Shown here: positions 6,860 to 17,526 of the stretch, one piece after another
Layout: each line of letters opens with the position of its first letter
How positions within the stretch are numbered: the first letter of the stretch is position 1
Source of the DNA: Acidobacteriota bacterium
Lineage (GTDB): Bacteria; Acidobacteriota; Vicinamibacteria; Vicinamibacterales; UBA2999
Length of the DNA: 64,000 bases
Assembly: GCA_016789705.1 (NCBI GenBank)
Contig: JAEUQR010000158.1
Location: forward strand, 1-64,000
Direction: 5' to 3'
The notes under the pieces: model-generated
Databases searched by the model: none
Told to the model about the DNA's origin: nothing
Seen by the model: only the letters and a program-made list of their open reading frames with translations
Program-made: the position numbers and the translations under genes

Positions 6860-8896
6860 CTAGCGCCTCCGTGACGACGCGCGTGCCACCTGGACACGCG
6901 CGTCGTTGAAGCAGGCTCCACCTCCCAGGTCCGTCAGCGTGTCGGGCACGAGGGCGTTCGACGTGAGGCGATTGCCGGTATGCCGGCGCCACACGCCTTT
7001 CGGGAACGCCACCGTGCCCGGCCGCACGAGGGCCGTGACTTTCACCGGACAGTCGAGCGTGCCGAGGGCATTCGTGACCGTGACGTCGTCGCCGTCTTCC
7101 AGACCACGCGCGGCGGCGTCGTCCGGGTGCATTTCGAGGCGCACGACGGGCCGCTCGAGTTCGCCGAGCGTCGAGCTGATGGTGCGCTCCGAGGCCGGCG
7201 AGATGAGCGCCAGGGGATAGTCGGGCGTTCCCGGGTCGTCGATGTAGGCGTACAGCCCCTGCGGTGCTTCCCGGTCGAGATGCTCGGGGAAGAGCGCCAC
7301 CCTGCCATCGGGCGTGCGCGGGAAGACGTCCACGAACTGCACCGGCCGTCCGTGCCACGGTGGCGTGGCGTGGCCGAGGTCGCCGATTTCGGCCGGCATG
7401 TTGCCCGGCAGCGCCGCCATCACCTGCAGCATCTGCTCGAGTTCCCCGGTCGCGTCGGTGCCGCGCCCGAGGTCCATGCGGGCGAGCAGTTCCGCGAAGA
7501 CATCGGTGTTCGGCCGTGATTCGGCCACCGGTTCGATGACCGGCCGCGTCATGTGCATCGAGAGCGAGCCGTACGCCCTGGCGAAGTCATAGTGCTCGAG
7601 GAAGGTCGTCGCCGGCAGGACGACGTCCGCGTAGACGGCCGTATCCGTGAGCACCTGGTCGAAGACCACCGTGAAGAGATCCTCGCGGGCCAGGCCCGCG
7701 AGCACGCGCTGCTGATCCGGCAGCGTCACCGCGGGATTGCAGTTGTAGACGAAGAGCCCGCGCACTGGTGTGCCCGCGGGCTCGAGCAACTCGCGGCCGA
7801 CGCGGTTCATGTTGACGACACGGGTCGGCGGTTCGGCGTCCTCGCGCCACGACGGCGTGATGCCCCACGACGCCGAGTTGCTCATCGAATAGCCGCCGCC
7901 GCGCACGCCGAACTTGCCGCCCACGGCCGGCAGCGCCAGCACCGCGGCCGCCGCGTTGCCGCCGTTCCTGTTGCGCTCGAGGCCCCAGCCGCACTTGATG
8001 AGAGCCGGCGATGCCGTGGCATAGAGCCGCGCCACCCGTTCGAGGTCGGACACGCGCAGGCCGCTCACCTCGGCGGCTCGCTCGAACGTCCACGCGCTGG
8101 CGCGTACGCGCAGCTGCTCCCATCCCGTGGTGTGGGCCTCCAGGAAGGCCTGATCGGCGGCGCCGCTCTCGAAGAGATGCCGGTGCAGCGCGAGCGCGAC
8201 GACGACGTCGGTACCCGGGCGGATCGCGAGATGGATGTCGGCCTGGCGCGCCACGGTCGTCGCCCGCGGATCGATGACGACGAGGGTGGCGCCGTTCGCC
8301 CGCGCCTGCTTCAGATAGGGCATCAGGTGGATGCCGGAGGCCGAGGGATTCGCGCCCCACACGAGGATGACCTTCGCGTGTTCGTAGTCGGCGTAGACGA
8401 CCGACGGCATCTTGCCGTAGAGGCCCATGTTGGCCGCGCCGGTGGGCGCCGCGCAGACCGTGCGGTCGAGGCGCGCCGAACCGAGGCGGCGGAAGAAGGC
8501 CGCGTCGGTCGTGTCCTGGGTGAGCAGGCCGTTCGAGCCGCCGTAGGACAGTGGCAGGATGGCCTCGCCGCCGTGGGTGGCGCGGATCCCTGCGAAGGTC
8601 GTGGCGATGGTGTCGAGGGCGTCATTCCAGCTCACGCGCCTGAATCGGCCCTCCCCCTTGGCGCCGACGCGCACGGCGGGGAACTGCAGCCGGTCTTCGC
8701 CGTAGATGCGGCGATCGAAGTGGCGCACCTTGCTGCAGATGTAGCCGCCGGTGACGGGATTGACGGTGCTGCCGTCGATGACCGTGATGCGCCCGCCGCG
8801 CACGGTCACGTTGAGCGTGCAGGCATCGGGACAGTCGAGCGGGCAGGCCGTCTCGACGGTGGCTTCAGGCGGGGCGACGGCGGGGCGGATTGCCAT
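6860..8896 (-). CDS. Molybdopterin (bis-MGD) oxidoreductase, DMSO-reductase superfamily
   Basis: A 678-aa catalytic subunit of the Mo/W-bis-MGD family. An N-terminal 4Fe-4S motif is present: Cys18-x3-Cys22-x3-Cys26 (CPLDCPDAC) with Cys54 (GYICSKV). It is followed by the Mo-bisMGD core (VILVWGANPSASG, VIDPRATTVARQADIHLAIRPGTD) and a C-terminal dinucleotide-binding barrel (RTISSTLGELERPVVRLEMHPDDAAARGLEDGDDV). No Tat leader is visible, so it is probably cytoplasmic. No electron-transfer or membrane partner is adjacent, as in soluble BisC/assimilatory-type members. Substrate unknown. moaC, of the cofactor pathway, lies 32 kb away. A TAAGAT -10 motif ends 5 nt before the ATG. Confidence 0.9.
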   Translation of the reverse strand: MAIRPAVAPPEATVETACPLDCPDACTLNVTVRGGRITVIDGSTVNPVTGGYICSKVRHFDRRIYGEDRLQFPAVRVGAKGEGRFRRVSWNDALDTIATTFAGIRATHGGEAILPLSYGGSNGLLTQDTTDAAFFRRLGSARLDRTVCAAPTGAANMGLYGKMPSVVYADYEHAKVILVWGANPSASGIHLMPYLKQARANGATLVVIDPRATTVARQADIHLAIRPGTDVVVALALHRHLFESGAADQAFLEAHTTGWEQLRVRASAWTFERAAEVSGLRVSDLERVARLYATASPALIKCGWGLERNRNGGNAAAAVLALPAVGGKFGVRGGGYSMSNSASWGITPSWREDAEPPTRVVNMNRVGRELLEPAGTPVRGLFVYNCNPAVTLPDQQRVLAGLAREDLFTVVFDQVLTDTAVYADVVLPATTFLEHYDFARAYGSLSMHMTRPVIEPVAESRPNTDVFAELLARMDLGRGTDATGELEQMLQVMAALPGNMPAEIGDLGHATPPWHGRPVQFVDVFPRTPDGRVALFPEHLDREAPQGLYAYIDDPGTPDYPLALISPASERTISSTLGELERPVVRLEMHPDDAAARGLEDGDDVTVTNALGTLDCPVKVTALVRPGTVAFPKGVWRRHTGNRLTSNALVPDTLTDLGGGACFNDARVQVARASSRRR

Positions 8897-8901
8897 GCGC
8901 C

Positions 8902-8907
8902 ATCTTA
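8902..8907 (-). promoter_or_regulatory. -10 element TAAGAT of the molybdopterin oxidoreductase gene
   Basis: On the minus strand TAAGAT is followed by GGCGC and then ATG (8896). This spacing predicts a leaderless transcript and argues for the ATG at 8896 over the upstream TTG at 8911. Confidence 0.45.
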
Positions 8908-8971
8908 TCAAGCGCGTCCGCGAACGGCGTCCGCAGGCGTCCCCGGCCTGGCCGCCATGGGGCCGCCGGTG

Positions 8972-10216
8972 CTAGGGCGCGGTGGCCGCCCGCGTTTTCA
9001 CGCGCGCGCCATCGGCGAGCTCGCGCAGGGCCTGAAAGGGGCCGGAGACGATCGACGTGCCCTCGGCCACGCCGTCCACCTCGATCTGCAGACCGCCGAT
9101 GATCCCCGTCGTGAGCTTGCGGAACGTGGCGATGCCGTTCTCGACCACGAACACGCCGGTGTCGCTGCCGCGCTGCACGACGGCCTGGAGCGGTACCGCG
9201 AGCACGTTCGAGCGTTCCGCCACGAGGATCTCCGCATCGCACGTGAGGCCCGGCCGGAGCGCCGAGGTGTCACCGGCCAGCCGCACCTTGACCCTGAACT
9301 CGCGCGCCGCCGCCTGCGTGCCCACCTGCGGCAGCGCACTGGCGCCGATCTCCACCACCTTGCCCGGGAACCTGCGTCCGCCGGCGGCTTCGAGGGAGAC
9401 GGTGGCCGTGTTGTCGAGGGCCAGGCGTAGCACATCGGCTTCGGCCACCTTGACCTCGGCGTTGATGGCGCTCAGGTCCGACACGGTCATCAGGATGGTG
9501 CCCGGCTGGTTCTGCACGCCGATGACGACCATCTCGCCCTCTTCGACATCGAGCCGCGTGACGACGCCGTCGATGGGCGCGGTGATTTCGGTCTTGTCGA
9601 GCAGGTCGCGGGCGCGGGTCTGCTCGGCGCGGCCCTGGGAGACCCGCCGCTCGGCGGCGTCACGTGTCTGGGCGGCGCGGGCCACGGCGGCGGCCGCGGC
9701 TTCGGCCTGCGCGGCCGCGCTGTCGGCGTTGGCCACGGCGGTGTCGAGCTCCGACTGGGGGATGAGACCGGCCGTGCGCAGATCCTTCGCGCGCGCGAGG
9801 GCCTTCTGGGTCTCCGCGGCCCGGGCCCGCGCGGCCTCGAGGTCGGCCTGCGCGGACCGCGCCTGATCGGCGGCGCCACGCGCGTCGGCTTCGAGGGCGC
9901 CGAGGCCGGCCGATGCGGCAGCGGCAGAACTGGCCGCCTGCACACGGTCAATGCGCGCCAGCACCTGCCCCGCTTTCACGCGATCCCCTTCTTTCACGGA
10001 CAGGCCTACCAGCCGGCCCATGGCGCTCGAACCGATGTCGGCGTAGCGCGTGGCCACGATCTCGCCGGACGCCGTGACGAACGACTGCAGACTGGCGACA
10101 CGGGTGACCGTGGCGAGGTCCACGTCGGTGGCCTCGGGCCCGCCGCGGCGGGACATCACGGCGAATCCGACAAGAGCGACTACGACCAGGGCGATGAGCA
10201 GACGGCGCGGGGTCAT
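8972..10216 (-). CDS. HlyD/MacA-type membrane fusion (efflux adaptor) protein
   Basis: A 414-aa periplasmic adaptor of tripartite efflux pumps. One N-terminal membrane segment (RLLIALVVVALVGFAVM, residues 4-20), then a biotinyl-lipoyl-like domain split around a long alpha-helical hairpin (about residues 90-195, Ala/Arg/Glu-rich), and a beta-barrel (ITAPIDGVVTRLDVEEGEMV; PGLTCDAEILVAERSNVLAVPLQAVV). It is divergent from two MacB-like permease genes (96-nt gap), the expected partners. A TACACT hexamer (10225-10230) ends 8 nt before the ATG. Sequence family is clear; the exported compound is unknown. Confidence 0.9.
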   Translation of the reverse strand: MTPRRLLIALVVVALVGFAVMSRRGGPEATDVDLATVTRVASLQSFVTASGEIVATRYADIGSSAMGRLVGLSVKEGDRVKAGQVLARIDRVQAASSAAAASAGLGALEADARGAADQARSAQADLEAARARAAETQKALARAKDLRTAGLIPQSELDTAVANADSAAAQAEAAAAAVARAAQTRDAAERRVSQGRAEQTRARDLLDKTEITAPIDGVVTRLDVEEGEMVVIGVQNQPGTILMTVSDLSAINAEVKVAEADVLRLALDNTATVSLEAAGGRRFPGKVVEIGASALPQVGTQAAAREFRVKVRLAGDTSALRPGLTCDAEILVAERSNVLAVPLQAVVQRGSDTGVFVVENGIATFRKLTTGIIGGLQIEVDGVAEGTSIVSGPFQALRELADGARVKTRAATAP

Positions 10217-10224
10217 CACGGGTA

Positions 10225-10230
10225 AGTGTA
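10225..10230 (-). promoter_or_regulatory. -10 element TACACT of the efflux adaptor gene
   Basis: Minus-strand TACACT is followed by 8 nt (TACCCGTG) and then the ATG at 10216, the near-leaderless layout seen elsewhere in the window. Confidence 0.4.
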
Positions 10231-10312
10231 TGCTTTCGACGCACCATTCGACGCGGAGGTCCCCGGGCCCCGGGGCCTGCGGCAGGTTTTCTGCGTCCAA
10301 CGGCTTGTCCCC

Positions 10313-11563
10313 ATGCCCCGACCGTCGCGCGTTCGCCGAGTCACCGATGCCATGTGGCAAGGCGTGGCGGCCGCTGCCGCGCACCGCCTGCGTTCGTCAC
10401 TGGGCGCCCTGGCGATTGCCGCCGCCGTTGCCACGATCGTCATCGTCGTCGCCGCCCTCGACGGTGTCGCCGCGTACGCGCGCACCACGACGGCCCGGGC
10501 CTTCGGGTCCGACACGTTCCTCATCGCGCAGGTCGCCTCGCCCGGCCGTGTCTCGCGCCGGGAACTGCAGGAGCAACTGCAGCGCAACCCGGCGATCCGC
10601 CGCATTGAACTGACGGCGATGGAGCGGCTGGCCGGCGGACTCGTCGAGTACGCCCCGAACGCGCAGACCACCGCGGAAGTCGCCGCCGGCGGCCGCACCT
10701 ACGAAAACGGCGCCGTCACGGGTACCTGGTCCACCCTGGCCGGCCTGCGCGACCTGGCCATCGTGCGCGGTCGGTTCTTCCGGGCCGACGAAGATCGGTC
10801 GGGCGCGCAGGTTGCCGTCATCGGCGCCGACGTCGCCGAGACGCTCTACCCGGGGCAGGATGCGCTCGGCAAGACCATCCGGCTCGCCGGCCGCCGCTTC
10901 GAAGTCATCGGTCTGCAGGACCGCCTCGGGAACTCCGGCGGCGCCTCACTCGACCGCTACGTATGGATTCCGCTCTCGGCCTACGAGCGGGCCTTCGGCT
11001 CGCCGCGCAGCCTGCAGATCTTTGCCAAGACCACGGCCGGACGTCCGTCGGTGGACGGGGAAGACCGCGCCCGCATTTCGCTGCGCGCGGCCCGCCGGCT
11101 CGAGCCCGGCGTGACCGACACGTTCGACCTGCTCACGCCGGATGCGGCGCGCGGCTTCGTGCTGAACCTCTCGCAGCGGATTGGCGCGGCGGCCGGCCCC
11201 ATTTCCGCGATGGCGCTGCTGGCGGCGATTGTCGTCGTCACGAACACCGTGCTCGTCTCGGTCACGACGCGCACGCGCGAGATCGGCGTGCGCCGGGCGC
11301 TCGGCGCCTCGCGCGCCCAGATCATGCAGGAAGTGCTGTCGGAGGCGGTGGTCGTCGCCGTCGTCGGCGGCGCCGTGGGCGTCGCCGTGGCGGCGGGCCT
11401 CGTGCAACTCCTGGCCTCGGCGCTCGGCGTGCCGATTGGCGTGAGCGTCACGACGCTCGTCGTCGCCATCAGCGCCGCCGGCCTGAGCGGCATCCTCGCC
11501 GGCTGGTATCCGGCACGCCGGGCCACGCGGCTCGACGTCATCACCGCGCTGAGGACGGAATAG
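10313..11563 (+). CDS. MacB/FtsX-type ABC transporter permease (first of two)
   Basis: A 416-aa permease with the MacB topology: one N-terminal membrane helix (LGALAIAAAVATIVIVVAAL), a periplasmic MacB-PCD domain of about 230 residues, then three C-terminal helices with the conserved cytoplasmic segment VTTRTREIGVRRALGASRAQIMQEVLSEA. The C-terminal GWYPARRATRLDVITALRTE is typical. The next permease starts on the base after its stop. The family normally works with a MacB-type ATPase, but none lies in this cluster. Start at ATG 10313; an ATG at 10349 is a possible shorter alternative. Confidence 0.88.
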   Translation: MPRPSRVRRVTDAMWQGVAAAAAHRLRSSLGALAIAAAVATIVIVVAALDGVAAYARTTTARAFGSDTFLIAQVASPGRVSRRELQEQLQRNPAIRRIELTAMERLAGGLVEYAPNAQTTAEVAAGGRTYENGAVTGTWSTLAGLRDLAIVRGRFFRADEDRSGAQVAVIGADVAETLYPGQDALGKTIRLAGRRFEVIGLQDRLGNSGGASLDRYVWIPLSAYERAFGSPRSLQIFAKTTAGRPSVDGEDRARISLRAARRLEPGVTDTFDLLTPDAARGFVLNLSQRIGAAAGPISAMALLAAIVVVTNTVLVSVTTRTREIGVRRALGASRAQIMQEVLSEAVVVAVVGGAVGVAVAAGLVQLLASALGVPIGVSVTTLVVAISAAGLSGILAGWYPARRATRLDVITALRTE

Positions 11564-12849
<1,286 letters not shown>

Positions 12850-12850
<1 letters not shown>

Positions 12851-14100
12851 TGGCCGGCCTGCCACGCGTGGTCGTCGTCGGCGGCGGCTTTGCGGGACTG
12901 GCCGCGGTGAAGGCGCTGGCGGGCGCGCCCGTCGAGGTGGTGGTGGTCGACCGCCACAATCACCATGTCTTCCAGCCGCTGCTGTACCAGGTGGCCACCG
13001 CGGGGCTCTCGCCCGCGGACATCGCGGCGCCCATCCGCTGGATTCTGCGGCGCCAGGCGAACGTGCGCGTGCTGCTCGACGAGGTCGTGCGCGTGCATCC
13101 GGCCGCGCGGCGGCTGGACCTGGCGGCGAGCGGCGCGCTGACCTACGACCATCTCGTCGTCGCCACCGGCGTGACTCACGCCTACTTCGGCCGCGACGAC
13201 TGGGCGGCGCACGCACCCGGCCTCAAGACCCTCGACGACGCGGTGGCGATTCGCCGCCGCGTGCTCGTGGCCTTCGAGAAGGCGGAACGGGAAACGGATC
13301 CGGCGCGTCAGCGCGAGCTGCTGACGTTCGTCGTGATCGGCGGCGGCCCGACCGGCGTCGAGATGGCCGGCGCGATTGCGGAGATCGCCCGGCAGGCGCT
13401 CGCGGACGAATTCGATGCCGTGGCGCCGCGCACGGCGCGTGTCCTGCTGCTCGAAGGCGGGCCGACCATCCTGCCCGCCTACGTGGACCGCCTGCGCGCT
13501 TCGGCGCGCGAGGCGCTCACCGCGCTCGGGGTCGAGGTGCGCGAGTCCACCCGCGTGACCGACGTCGGCGACGGCGTGGTGCGCGCGGGGGCCGAGACGA
13601 TCGTCGCCGGCACGATCGTGTGGGCGGCCGGCGTGCAAGCCTCGCCGATCGGCCGGCAGCTCGGCGCCGAGGTCGATGGCAGCGGCCGCGTCCGCGTGGC
13701 GGCGGACCTGTCGGTGCCGGGGCATCCGGAGGTGTTCGTCGTCGGCGACCTCATGGCGCTTGCCGGCGCCGACGGGGCGCCCGTGCCGGGCGTGGCGCAG
13801 GCGGCCATGCAGTCGGGGCGCCGTGCCGCGGCGAACATCCTCGCGCGCCTGCAGGGACGTCCGCCGGCGCCGTTCACCTATCGCGACCTCGGCAACATGG
13901 CCACCATCGGCCGCGCGCACGCGGTGGCCGATCTCGGGTGGGTGCGCCTCACCGGCTACCTGGCGTGGCTCGCCTGGCTGTTCCTCCACCTGCTCTTCCT
14001 CGTCGGCTTCAAGAACAAGGTGGTGGTGCTCGTGCAGTGGCTCGTGGCTTACGTCACACGCCAGCGCGGCGTGCGGCTCATCACCGGCGACGAGCGCTGA
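12850..14100 (+). CDS. ndh: Type II NADH:quinone oxidoreductase (NDH-2)
   Basis: A 416-aa membrane-associated flavoprotein that passes electrons from NADH to quinone without pumping protons. FAD-binding VVVVGGGFAGL is at residues 7-17; the NADH-binding Rossmann motif VVIGGGPTGVEMAG is near residues 160-173; FAD contact VFVVGDLMAL; quinone-site-like PGVAQAAMQSG. The hydrophobic C-terminal stretch LAWLAWLFLHLLFLVGFKNK anchors it to the inner membrane. Start ATG 12850 overlaps the permease stop by one base; GTG at 12847 directly before it is less likely. Coupling to an ABC efflux cluster is unexpected. Confidence 0.93.
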
Positions 14101-14103
14101 GTC

Positions 14104-15690
14104 TCAGCGTTCAAGGCGCAGCACCCGGCCGGCGAGACCGCCCGTGAAGGTGCCGCGATCGCGGACCACGCGGCCGTTCACCACGATCGTGTCGAGGCCC
14201 TCGGCGAGCTGGTGCGGGTTCTCGTAGGTCGACGCTTCGCGGACGCGCGCCAGATCGAACACGAGCAGGTCGGCGAAGGCGCCGGGCCTCACGGCGCCGC
14301 GGTCCTTGATGCCGAAGACCCCGGCGGCGAGCGCCGTCATCGAGCGGATGGCGAAGGGCAGGGCGACCACGCCGCGCTCGCGCACGTACCGCTGCAGCTT
14401 GCGGGGGAAGGCGCCATAGGCGCGCGGATGCGGCTTGCCTTCGGTCATCGGCTGCAGATCGCCGTCGGTGCACGTCATCGTCCACGACTGCCGCATGATG
14501 AGGGCGATGTCGTCTTCCGACATGTTGAACGAGACGAGGCCGGCATCACCCTTCTCGAGCAGCGTGAGCGCGTACTCCTCGGGCGGCAGCCCGGCGGCCT
14601 TCGCGAGGTCCGAGAGGCGCTGGCCTTCGATCGACGTGTCGGGCGCGTACTCCGAGATGAGGAACGTGTCGGCGCCGCCGCGGCGTGCCAGATTCGCCCG
14701 CACCTCGTCGCGCACCTTGCCGCGCAGTTCGCCGGTGATGCGACGGGTGAGCACCTCGCGGCCGCCCACCTGCGCCCAGCGGGGGATGAGCGCGCCGACG
14801 ATGCCGGTGCCGCTCGCTTCGTAGGGATACTGGTCCGCGAAGACCGGCACGCCGCGGGCGCGTGCCGCCTCGATGTGCGCGACCAGCGTCTTCGAGAGGC
14901 CCCAGCTCGCCGGGCCGAGCGCCTTCATGTGTGTGACCACGCCGGTCACGCCGCCCTGCTCGGCGATCGCGATGACTTCGTCCACCGCCGCCACGACGCC
15001 CACGCCGTAGTCGGCCTCGTCGCGGATGTGGCTGCTGTAGCTGCCGCGGAAGGGCGCTACCTCCTTCGCCATGGCGATGACTTCCGGCGTCTTCGAATAC
15101 GACCCCGGCGCGTAGTAGAGGCCGCTCGAGAGCCCGAACGCGCCGGCCCGCATGCCGTCGCGCACGAGCGTGTTCATGCGGGCCTGGTCGGCCGGGGAGG
15201 GATCGCGGTCGGACATCCCGAGGACGGCCGCGCGGACCGACCCGTGCGGCACCATCAGCCCCACGTTCAGGCCGATGCCGCCCTTCTCGTACCCGGCACG
15301 CTGCGCCACGAGGTCCACCGGCCCGCCGCCGTCGGGATTCACGAGCACGGTCGTGATGCCCTGCGCGAGCACTGGCCGGCCCTCCCGCAGAGCGGGTGTG
15401 CCGAGGCCCGGGCCGGCGTGGGAGTGGACGTCGATGAATCCGGGCGTCACATACCGGCCTGCCGCGTCGATGATGGTCGTCGCGGTCGCGCCGCCGAGGT
15501 CACCGACGGCCTGGATCCGGTCGCCGGTCACGGCAACATCCGCCCGCACGGGGGCGTTGCCGGTGCCGTCCACGACCTGCCCGCCGCGGATGATGAGGTC
15601 GTACCGCGGTTGCGCCCGCAGGCCGACCGCGGCGGCGGCCAGCAGCACGAGCAGCAGGGCAGGAGTGAGGCGTCGGCCGGGTATGGGCAT
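14104..15690 (-). CDS. Secreted D-aminoacylase / N-acyl-D-amino-acid deacylase family amidohydrolase
   Basis: A 528-aa metal-dependent amidohydrolase. Cleavable signal peptide (RRLTPALLLVLLAAAAVGLRAQ). Metal-binding motif GFIDVHSHAG near residues 85-94, then an aminoacylase-type TIM barrel (GAFGLSSGLYYAPGSYS; SSHIRDEADYG; VTHMKALGP; SWTMTCTDGDLQP) and the C-terminal composite beta domain (GVFGIKDRGAVRPGAFADLLVFD). The family removes N-acyl groups from D-amino acids or related compounds. It is convergent with NDH-2 (3-nt gap). A TACAAT -10 motif lies at 15730-15735, giving a leader of about 35 nt. Confidence 0.9.
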   Translation of the reverse strand: MPIPGRRLTPALLLVLLAAAAVGLRAQPRYDLIIRGGQVVDGTGNAPVRADVAVTGDRIQAVGDLGGATATTIIDAAGRYVTPGFIDVHSHAGPGLGTPALREGRPVLAQGITTVLVNPDGGGPVDLVAQRAGYEKGGIGLNVGLMVPHGSVRAAVLGMSDRDPSPADQARMNTLVRDGMRAGAFGLSSGLYYAPGSYSKTPEVIAMAKEVAPFRGSYSSHIRDEADYGVGVVAAVDEVIAIAEQGGVTGVVTHMKALGPASWGLSKTLVAHIEAARARGVPVFADQYPYEASGTGIVGALIPRWAQVGGREVLTRRITGELRGKVRDEVRANLARRGGADTFLISEYAPDTSIEGQRLSDLAKAAGLPPEEYALTLLEKGDAGLVSFNMSEDDIALIMRQSWTMTCTDGDLQPMTEGKPHPRAYGAFPRKLQRYVRERGVVALPFAIRSMTALAAGVFGIKDRGAVRPGAFADLLVFDLARVREASTYENPHQLAEGLDTIVVNGRVVRDRGTFTGGLAGRVLRLER

Positions 15691-15729
15691 GGTGTCAGGG
15701 GGCAGGGCGGCGGCATGCCGCGCGCGCCC

Positions 15730-15735
15730 GAATTG
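15730..15735 (-). promoter_or_regulatory. -10 element TACAAT of the D-aminoacylase gene
   Basis: Minus-strand TACAAT 39 nt upstream of the ATG at 15690. Another TACAAT on the plus strand at 15785-15790 faces the other way, making this a divergent promoter pair. Confidence 0.4.
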
Positions 15736-15784
15736 TAGCGGGCGTGGCGGCAGAGGTCCTGTATTCATCCATGCCAGGAACCGA

Positions 15785-15790
15785 TACAAT
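15785..15790 (+). promoter_or_regulatory. -10 element TACAAT upstream of the 63-aa gene
   Basis: GATACAATC lies 40 nt upstream of the ATG at 15831. It is the main support that the small downstream frame is expressed. Confidence 0.35.
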
Positions 15791-15830
15791 CGATGATCCC
15801 TTGGCGGCCCGGCCGCCCGACCACCAGGCC

Positions 15831-16022
15831 ATGACACATTCGAACCGCTTCGACCCGGACCTCACGACCGCTGAACTCGCCGCCCTGATGGGGTGGGCCA
15901 CCTCGGGCCCGGCCTGGGGCGAGCTCTCGTTCGATCAGGCCGACGGCTTCGCCCCCGGCGACGACGTCGAGCAGCCCGGCACCGACGTCAGCGACGATCG
16001 CGGCTACGGCTTCGGCGTGTAA
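15831..16022 (+). CDS. Small acidic hypothetical protein
   Basis: About 63 aa beginning MTHSNRFDPDLTTAELAALMGWATSGPAWGELSFDQ. Rich in Asp and Gly toward the C-terminus (DDVEQPGTDVSDDRGYGFGV). Soluble, no membrane segment, no family recognised. The frame stays open upstream to 15744, but that part overlaps the promoter. It is convergent with ispG (15-nt gap). Existence rests on codon-like composition and the upstream -10 motif. Confidence 0.4.
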   Translation: MTHSNRFDPDLTTAELAALMGWATSGPAWGELSFDQADGFAPGDDVEQPGTDVSDDRGYGFGV

Positions 16023-16037
16023 CACGCCGGCGCCCGT

Positions 16038-17267
16038 CTATTTTCTCGCGTACTTCGCGTCCACGTAGTCATCGACCAGCTGCTGGAACGCCGCCGCGAG
16101 TTCTTCGTAGCTGCCGCGCAGTGTCGAGTGGTGTTCGCCGTCGATGAAGACGGGGCACGTCGGCGCTTCGCCGGTGCCCGGCAGCGAGATGCCGATATTC
16201 GCGGCCTTCGACTCGCCGGGGCCGTTCACGACGCACCCCATCACCGCCAGGGTGAGCGTCTCAACGCCCTCGTACTTCACCTTCCACACCGGCATCTGCT
16301 CGCGGATGTAGGCCTGCACGCGTTCGGCCAGTTCCTGGAAGGTGGAGCTCGTCGTGCGGCCGCAGCCGGGGCACGCGGTGACGCTCGGCGCGAACGTCCG
16401 CAGGCCCATCGCCTGCAGGATCTCGCACGCGGCGTACACCTCTTCGCGGCGATCGCCGCCGGGGCGCGGCGTGAGTGACACGCGAATCGTGTCGCCGATG
16501 CCTTCGTTGAGCAGGGCGCCGAGGGCGGCGGCCGACCACGTGAGGCCCTTCACACCCATGCCGGCTTCGGTCAGGCCGAGATGCAGCGGCTGCGTCGTCT
16601 GCTTCGCGAGCGCGCGATACACCTGGATGAGGTGCGTGGGCCGCGACACCTTGCACGAGATGATGATCTGGTTGACGGTGAGGCCGCTCTCGAGCGCGAG
16701 TTCCGTCGACTGCAGGGCCGAGAGCACCATGCATTCGTTCACGATCTCATCGGAGGTCAGGCCGAGGTTCCGGTCGGTGTTCTCCTGCATGCGCGCCATC
16801 ACCAGCTCCTGGTTCAGGGAGCCGCCGTTGACGCCGATCCGTACCGGCTTGCCGTGGTCGCGCGCCACGCTGCAGATGGTGGCGAACTGCTCGTCACGCC
16901 GCCTGCCGGTGCCGACGTTGCCGGGGTTGATGCGGTACTTGTCGAGCGCCGCGGCGCAGTCGGGAAAACGCGTGAGCAGCAGGTGGCCGTTGTAGTGGAA
17001 GTCGCCGATGAGCGGCGCCGTGCAGCCGGCATCGAGCATGCGCTGCTTGATCTCGGGGACGGCCGCCGCCGCTTCCGGCAGGTTGACGGTGACGCGCACC
17101 ATCTCCGAGCCGGCCTCGGCGAGCTCGATGCATTGCCGGGCGGTGGATGCCGCATCGGCCGTGTCGGTCATCGTCATCGACTGCACGACCACCGGGGCGC
17201 CGCTGCCCACGGTGATGCCGCCGACCTTCACGGGCACCGTACGGTGCCGCTGCGAGAGTTGAATCAT
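16038..17267 (-). CDS. ispG: 4-hydroxy-3-methylbut-2-enyl diphosphate synthase (flavodoxin), IspG
   Basis: A 409-aa enzyme of the MEP isoprenoid pathway that reductively opens methylerythritol cyclodiphosphate to HMBPP using a 4Fe-4S cluster. N-terminal TIM barrel: [43 protein letters not shown]-terminal cluster domain: two Cys in [15 protein letters not shown] and the third in [12 protein letters not shown]. Length is typical of single-domain-insert-free bacterial IspG. Start [17 protein letters not shown] matches the family. A small unknown gene lies 13 nt upstream on the same strand. Confidence 0.96.
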   Translation of the reverse strand: MIQLSQRHRTVPVKVGGITVGSGAPVVVQSMTMTDTADAASTARQCIELAEAGSEMVRVTVNLPEAAAAVPEIKQRMLDAGCTAPLIGDFHYNGHLLLTRFPDCAAALDKYRINPGNVGTGRRRDEQFATICSVARDHGKPVRIGVNGGSLNQELVMARMQENTDRNLGLTSDEIVNECMVLSALQSTELALESGLTVNQIIISCKVSRPTHLIQVYRALAKQTTQPLHLGLTEAGMGVKGLTWSAAALGALLNEGIGDTIRVSLTPRPGGDRREEVYAACEILQAMGLRTFAPSVTACPGCGRTTSSTFQELAERVQAYIREQMPVWKVKYEGVETLTLAVMGCVVNGPGESKAANIGISLPGTGEAPTCPVFIDGEHHSTLRGSYEELAAAFQQLVDDYVDAKYARK

Positions 17268-17280
17268 CGTCAGACCGGAA

Positions 17281-17502
17281 TCAGTTTTCTTCGCGCCAGC
17301 CGCTCTCGAGCAGCGTGACCCTGATGTCGTCGGCGCGGAACAGCGCCACGTCGAGGGCGTCAAAGTTCTCGGCCCGATCCATGACGTCGTCCACGAACAC
17401 GGTCAGCGTCGAATGGGGCTCGCCGGGAATCACGATGGCACGGGCCTGCTCACCGCTCTTGCTCCAGAGACGCCACAGGACGGTGGGACTCGACAACTCC
17501 AT
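17281..17502 (-). CDS. Small hypothetical protein upstream of ispG
   Basis: About 73 aa, [29 protein letters not shown]..., ending SGWREEN. Predicted soluble alpha/beta protein with no recognised family. Start 17502 is chosen because a minus-strand TATGAT (17510-17515) ends 7 nt upstream, the leaderless layout common here; an ATG at 17514 would overlap that hexamer. Co-directional with ispG, 13 nt apart, so probably co-transcribed. Confidence 0.6.
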   Translation of the reverse strand: MELSSPTVLWRLWSKSGEQARAIVIPGEPHSTLTVFVDDVMDRAENFDALDVALFRADDIRVTLLESGWREEN

Positions 17503-17526
17503 CCCCCCGATCATATCGCGGGGCGG